From an uncultured Prevotellaceae bacterium (GTDB lineage Bacteria; Bacteroidota; Bacteroidia; Bacteroidales; Bacteroidaceae), in assembly GCA_900318795.1 (NCBI GenBank), contig ONLU01000017.1, positions 411 through 45,441 of the forward strand: DNA of 45,031 bases, given 5' to 3'. Of the stretch, positions 41,642 through 45,031 are shown piece by piece (positions within the stretch are counted from its first letter, which is position 1; every line of letters begins with the position of its first letter). A model generated the notes under the pieces. That model searched no databases. It saw only the letters and a list, made by a program, of their open reading frames with translations, and had not been told where the DNA came from. A program made the position numbers and the translations under genes.

Positions 41642-42667
41642 ATGAAAATATTAATGATTGGTGGGACGGGTACTATCAGTAGTGCCATTACCCGACAGCT
41701 TGCTGCTGCAGGTCATGACCTGTGGCTGCTAAACCGCGGCACACGCAAGAGCGAGGTGCCTGCCGGCGTTCGTCAGATTATCTGTGACATCGACGATGAG
41801 AAAACCGTGCTTGACAACATCCAGGACGAAATGTTCGATGCCGTCTGCGAGTTCATCGGCTTCGTGCCTGCCCAGATAGAGCGTGACATCCGTCTCTTCC
41901 GCGGACGCACCAGCCAGTATGTCTATATCAGTTCGGCATCGGCTTATAACAAACCTGCTGCCAACCACGTGATAACCGAAGGTACTACTCTTGCCAATCC
42001 CCACTGGCAGTATTCTCGCAACAAGATAGCCTGCGAGGAACTGTTGATGCGCGAGTATCGCGAGCACGCTTTTCCCGTTACCATCGTACGTCCCAGCCAT
42101 ACCTACTGCGAGCGTGGCGTGCCGACGAGTGTACACGGGCCGAAAGGCTCATGGCAGGTGTTGAAACGCATCATGGAGGGCAAACCAGTCATCATTCAGG
42201 GCGACGGCACCTCATTGTGGACGCTGACGTGGAACGAGGACTTTGCCCGTGGCTTCATCGGTCTGCTGGGCAATCCCAAGGCCATCGGCGAGGCGTTCCA
42301 GATCATGAGCGACGAACAACTGACCTGGACGCAAGTCTACCAGTGTGTGGCATGTGCCTTGCACACGACGTTGAAGCCATACTACGTAGCCTCGGAGTTT
42401 CTGGCTGCCGTAGCACCGAAGGAGTGGGACTTTGAAGGAAACCTGTTAGGCGACAAGTCGCAGACCGTCATCTTCGACTGTGCAAAGCTGAAGCGTGCCG
42501 TTCCCGGATTCCAGGCCACGACGCGTTTTGACGAAGGGGTGCGCCGTAGTGTGGGCTATTTGCTCAGTCACCCAGAACTGCAGATAGAAGAGCCCGACTT
42601 CGATGCTTGGTGCGACCGCATCATCGAAGCCCAGGAAGCAGCTAGGAAATGTTTTCTTAACTCATAA
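41642..42667 (+). CDS. NAD-dependent epimerase/dehydratase-like SDR protein
   Basis: This 341-residue protein starts MKILMIGGTGTISSAITRQL, a Rossmann nucleotide loop, with LWLLNRGTRK, YVYISSASAY and a later YSRNK segment holding a Tyr and Lys in extended-SDR spacing. Some members of this subgroup (CSP41-like) bind RNA or act on sugars; the substrate here is unknown. It lies 34 nt after the sensor pair and 10 nt before an oxidoreductase gene. Confidence 0.82.
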   Translation: MKILMIGGTGTISSAITRQLAAAGHDLWLLNRGTRKSEVPAGVRQIICDIDDEKTVLDNIQDEMFDAVCEFIGFVPAQIERDIRLFRGRTSQYVYISSASAYNKPAANHVITEGTTLANPHWQYSRNKIACEELLMREYREHAFPVTIVRPSHTYCERGVPTSVHGPKGSWQVLKRIMEGKPVIIQGDGTSLWTLTWNEDFARGFIGLLGNPKAIGEAFQIMSDEQLTWTQVYQCVACALHTTLKPYYVASEFLAAVAPKEWDFEGNLLGDKSQTVIFDCAKLKRAVPGFQATTRFDEGVRRSVGYLLSHPELQIEEPDFDAWCDRIIEAQEAARKCFLNS

Positions 42668-42677
42668 CTCAAAAACT

Positions 42678-43646
42678 ATGCACGTAGGAATTATAGGCGC
42701 AGGATGGATAGCCGAGAAGGCTGCCATTACCCTGAAAGATATGATTGATTGTGATGCCTATGCCATCGGCTCACGCTCGCTGGAGAAGGCAGAGGCTTTT
42801 GCCCGCCAGTGGAACATCCCCAAGGCATACGGCTCCTATGCCGAGCTGATAGCCGACCCCGATGTAGACCTCGTCTATGTGGCCACGCCGCACTCCCACC
42901 ACTACGATGTGACCCGTCAGGCACTCCTTGCCGGCAAACCCTGCTTGGTGGAGAAGGCTTTCATGGCGAACCTGAGGCAGGCGAGGGAAATTGTCGATCT
43001 GGCCCACCAGCGCCGTGTGTTCCTTGCTGAAGCCATCTGGACACGCTATCAGCCTTGTGTGGCCATCGTCCGTCAACTGATAGCCGAAGGCCGCATCGGT
43101 CAACCCCGACTCATTACTGCCACGCTGGGCTATTCGATGGGACGCAAGGAACGCATCTTCCGTCCCGACCTTTGTGGTGGTGCCTTGCTCGACTTGGGTG
43201 TCTATGCCCTCAACTTTGTACGTATGTTTGCTGATGCTCCTGTCAAGAGCATCGACGGCCACTCGGTCAAGACCGATACCGGCATGGACCTGACCAATGC
43301 CATCACCCTGATTCTGGAGGACGGCTTGCTGGCCAATGTACAGTCCAGTGCCGCCTGTGTGGGCGACAATATCGGTGTGATAGCAGGAACGGAGGGCAAC
43401 CTCATCATCGACAACATCAACAATCCGCAGACCATTACCGTCAATGGTCTCAATCGCACTTTTGTCGAGACCATCCGTGTGCCGCAGCAGATTACAGGTT
43501 ACGAATACCAGTTCTCTGCCTGTCGTCAAGCCTTGTCGGACGGCCTGCTGGAACCCCGCGAGATGCCCCATCAGGAAACGCTCTACATCATGCAGCTCAT
43601 GGACGACCTGCGTGCCAAGTGGGGGGTGCGCTACCCGATGGACTAA
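42678..43646 (+). CDS. Gfo/Idh/MocA-family oxidoreductase
   Basis: This 322-residue NAD(P)-dependent protein has MHVGIIGAGWIAEKAA as nucleotide loop, VDLVYVATPHSHHYD, and KPCLVEKAFMAN, which carries the family EKP-like motif with the Pro replaced (EKA). GGALLDLGVYAL covers the usual active-site region. Substrates in the family are sugars, inositols or their acids; none can be assigned. The start at 42678 fits the fold. It is the last clear gene before the AT-rich stretch. Confidence 0.88.
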   Translation: MHVGIIGAGWIAEKAAITLKDMIDCDAYAIGSRSLEKAEAFARQWNIPKAYGSYAELIADPDVDLVYVATPHSHHYDVTRQALLAGKPCLVEKAFMANLRQAREIVDLAHQRRVFLAEAIWTRYQPCVAIVRQLIAEGRIGQPRLITATLGYSMGRKERIFRPDLCGGALLDLGVYALNFVRMFADAPVKSIDGHSVKTDTGMDLTNAITLILEDGLLANVQSSAACVGDNIGVIAGTEGNLIIDNINNPQTITVNGLNRTFVETIRVPQQITGYEYQFSACRQALSDGLLEPREMPHQETLYIMQLMDDLRAKWGVRYPMD

Positions 43647-43838
43647 CTGATTAGTATTACTGACATTGCCTAGAGTACATTCATTTGACAGACTTAAAAG
43701 GTAAACATATTTCGCATATAGTCAGTGTTCATATCAATTTGCAGGCTAAATGTAGATTATCGCTTCTAATGGAAGTTTCAATTTTTGTGCAATGTGTCAC
43801 TATTTAACTTAACTAACAGATAGTAAGCACGTTAGACT

Positions 43839-43867
43839 TAGTGTAAGTTTGTTGCAATCTTACACTA
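43839..43867. repeat. 9-bp perfect inverted repeat
   Basis: TAGTGTAAG (43839-43847) and CTTACACTA (43859-43867) with an 11-nt loop; no T-tract follows. It may be an operator or a leftover mobile-element end. Confidence 0.6.
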
Positions 43868-43879
43868 CTATTTTGTGAC

Positions 43880-43909
43880 AGTAAAACAAGTTGTTTTACT
43901 ATGTAAAAC
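43880..43909. repeat. 21-bp perfect palindrome with a third half-site
   Basis: AGTAAAACAA-G-TTGTTTTACT (43880-43900) is symmetric, and GTAAAAC recurs at 43903-43909, giving three half-sites in alternating direction. It looks like a binding site for a dimeric protein. Confidence 0.65.
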
Positions 43910-44298
43910 CGCCGATTTTTGATAACTTATTGACTTTCAGTAATGATTATAGCCATTATTTTGGAGAGGTTACGAATTAGTTACATACAGGAGTCCGAAA
44001 TTCTCCACGATTTGCGTAAGCATCAATAACTCTTTATCGACCTCATTTGCGGGTACAAAGATAAACATAATATTTGAATAAAAAAAATATTTTGCAGTTT
44101 TTTTGCTGCAAGTTAAGGCCCAGAGAGAGTCAACATTATACAGAGTAAAAATAGGCGAGATAGTTACCATAAAATAGTAAGTATTCCTTTAATTATGATT
44201 ACTCTGGCCGTCCTTGCTTTAAAAAACAAGAGTTGTTAATTTATTATAATTAACATGCGTTTTTTTTTCATCATTGGAAAATATAAAAATAAAATAGT

Positions 44299-44306
44299 TA
44301 TATTTG
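44299..44306 (+). promoter_or_regulatory. -7 element before the truncated ORF
   Basis: TATATTTG matches TAnnTTTG, 57 nt before the ATG at 44364. The -33 box is unclear. Confidence 0.45.
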
Positions 44307-44363
44307 CAATATAAAAATGTGTGACTTGTTAATTCAAATAAATAATTAGTGTTGTTCTCAGTG

Positions 44364-44633
44364 ATGGGTAGTTCATATCAGATAGTATTATTAGGTACAC
44401 CCTTTTGGATAGAAGAATTAATTAATTCTTTTTCTGAATATCCAATGATAGAAATTAAAGAATGGAAGAATGTTGATTCCAATCTTCCTGTTTTATATCT
44501 ATATTATGGAAGTACAAACAAAGATGCAGAATCTCCATCTGGAATAAAATTGGAAGATCTCGTATCGAGACAAGATATCTTACCTATCGTGAAGGATCCT
44601 AAATTATTTAGGGAAATCATTCCTAAAGAATGA
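44364..44633 (+). pseudogene. Truncated ORF of unknown family, cut off by an IS-like palindrome
   Basis: The 89 codons begin MGSSYQIVLLGTPFWIEELI and end LFREIIPKE, and the stop codon lies in the left arm of the palindrome at 44631. The reading frame is AT-rich, unlike the other genes. The phrase ILPIVKDPKLF followed by IPKE vaguely recalls N-terminal TIR-like or defence-protein domains, but I cannot name a family. The abrupt end at the repeat suggests an N-terminal fragment of a longer protein interrupted by insertion. Confidence 0.5.
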
Positions 44634-44675
44634 AGTGAACCCAGATAGTTGGACACAACTTAAGGGTTCACTTCA
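44631..44675. mobile_element. 45-bp nested palindrome, remnant of IS ends or REP-like element
   Basis: TGAAGTGAACCC (44631-44642) and GGGTTCACTTCA (44664-44675) are perfect inverted repeats. Inside, AGTTG-GACA-CAACT pairs too. The sequence TGAACCC...AGTTGGACA resembles IS3-family ends, so it may be two IS ends joined after internal deletion. It may equally be a REP-like hairpin linked to the neighbouring RAYT-type transposase. Confidence 0.65.
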
Positions 44676-44723
44676 GTACCTGTTTCACGAATAATAGGAG
44701 TCAGCAATAATCAATAGTTGAGA

Positions 44724-45031
44724 ATGCCAAGGCGAGCGAGACAAACATCAGGCACTGGTATATATCATGTGATGATGCGTGGTATAAATCAGCGAGCGGA
44801 GAGCCAAACGTGTTTGAGCTATGCCTTGCAAGAAGGAGGAAGACGAAGTCAACATTTTTGAGGAGCAGGAGGACTATTATCAGTTTCTTAATACCTTGGA
44901 TATGATGGCTCAGTCGTATGAATACCATAGAATGAGTTGAATGAACTTGTAAATGAGCCTTTGTCTGATGATATTGTTTGCCTTGATATAGAGGATGCTT
45001 CGAAAGGACGTCCTTCGGATGATCAGGTTAT
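44724..45031 (+). pseudogene. Broken REP-associated (RAYT, IS200-like) transposase, continues past the window
   Basis: The ORF begins MPRRARQTSGTGIYHVMMRG, the typical start of Bacteroidetes transposases of the Y1/REP-associated type (the HUH motif itself lies further on and is not seen). After GINQR the frame is disturbed and stops at 44861. The next frame gives NIFEEQEDYYQFLNTLDMM and stops at 44940. A third gives NELVNEPLSDDIVCLDIED and KGRPSDDQV, which belongs near the C-terminus. The middle, with catalytic motifs, appears deleted. The element is therefore dead. Confidence 0.8.

Larger units (their letters stand above)
43647..44363. other. AT-rich region of ~0.7 kb without a supported gene
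   Basis: The base composition falls sharply compared with the flanking genes. It holds two perfect inverted repeats (listed separately), several homopolymer runs and a TATATTTG box at 44299-44306 in front of the next ORF. Minus-strand ORFs here look like chance. Confidence 0.6.

Noticed and set aside
43970-44170. 66-codon minus-strand ORF in the AT-rich gap
   Set aside because: It contains an apparent TATCTTTG box inside the coding frame, has no known motif, and the AT-rich region favours chance ORFs.
1-45031. CRISPR arrays, rRNA and tRNA genes
   Set aside because: I found no regularly spaced repeat-spacer pattern, and no cloverleaf or rRNA signature by eye. A tRNA could be missed without tRNAscan-SE.

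Overview
The window reads as chromosomal DNA of a gut or rumen Bacteroidales bacterium, most likely Prevotella or a close Prevotellaceae genus. The evidence is the Bacteroidetes promoter code (TTTG, 19-20 nt, TAnnTTTG) in front of many genes, the trp gene order B-E-G-D-C-F-A, DUF4251- and DUF4924-like proteins, an HU-type tail beside a smalltalk-protein remnant, RNase Y next to ZapA, and secreted proteins with short Prevotella-type C-terminal tails.

Layout. 1-0.7 kb: end of a Gly/Thr-rich protein, tandem palindromic repeats and a deletion-fused smalltalk/amidase remnant. 0.8-5.2 kb (minus): pectin operon with a GH28-GH105 fusion enzyme and a PL1 pectate lyase. 5.3-12.1 kb (minus): complete tryptophan operon with a Trp-rich leader peptide, an attenuator and a consensus promoter. 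12.1-12.3 kb: a divergently transcribed small RNA candidate. 12.3-13.3 kb (minus): ROK glucokinase. 13.4-17.7 kb (plus): LysE-type exporter, DUF4924-like protein, RmlD, release factor 3 and threonylcarbamoyl-AMP synthase. 17.7-18.2 kb: repeat-rich intergenic region with a duplicated promoter. 18.2-21.9 kb (plus): ClC channel with CBS domains, Fmt and ribulose-phosphate epimerase. 21.9-25.5 kb: ECF sigma factor (minus), a fused GHMP sugar kinase/uridylyltransferase (plus) and RmlA (minus). 25.6-32.2 kb (plus): two secreted hydrolases, an unknown protein, a ZapB-like/ZapA/RNase Y operon, a DUF4251 lipoprotein and a tiny membrane ORF. 32.2-35.9 kb (minus): GH78 rhamnosidase coupled to a secreted beta-helix enzyme. 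36.0-43.6 kb (plus): iron-type alcohol dehydrogenase, TonB-dependent receptor, two truncated histidine-kinase-like sensors, an SDR epimerase-like protein and a Gfo/Idh/MocA oxidoreductase. 43.7-45.0 kb: AT-rich accessory DNA with palindromes, a truncated ORF, an IS-like palindrome and a broken RAYT-type transposase.

How the parts fit. Polygalacturonase, unsaturated galacturonyl hydrolase, pectate lyase, rhamnosidase and the beta-helix enzyme suggest use of pectin and rhamnogalacturonan, although no SusC/SusD pair lies in the window. The kinase/uridylyltransferase fusion could turn a released sugar or uronic acid into a UDP-sugar, and RmlA and RmlD feed dTDP-rhamnose synthesis. The most unusual protein-level observation is the pair of adjacent membrane sensors that end after the DHp helices and have no ATPase domain; one also has Asp in place of the phospho-accepting His. 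The clearest regulatory finds are the trp attenuator and the small RNA beside it.
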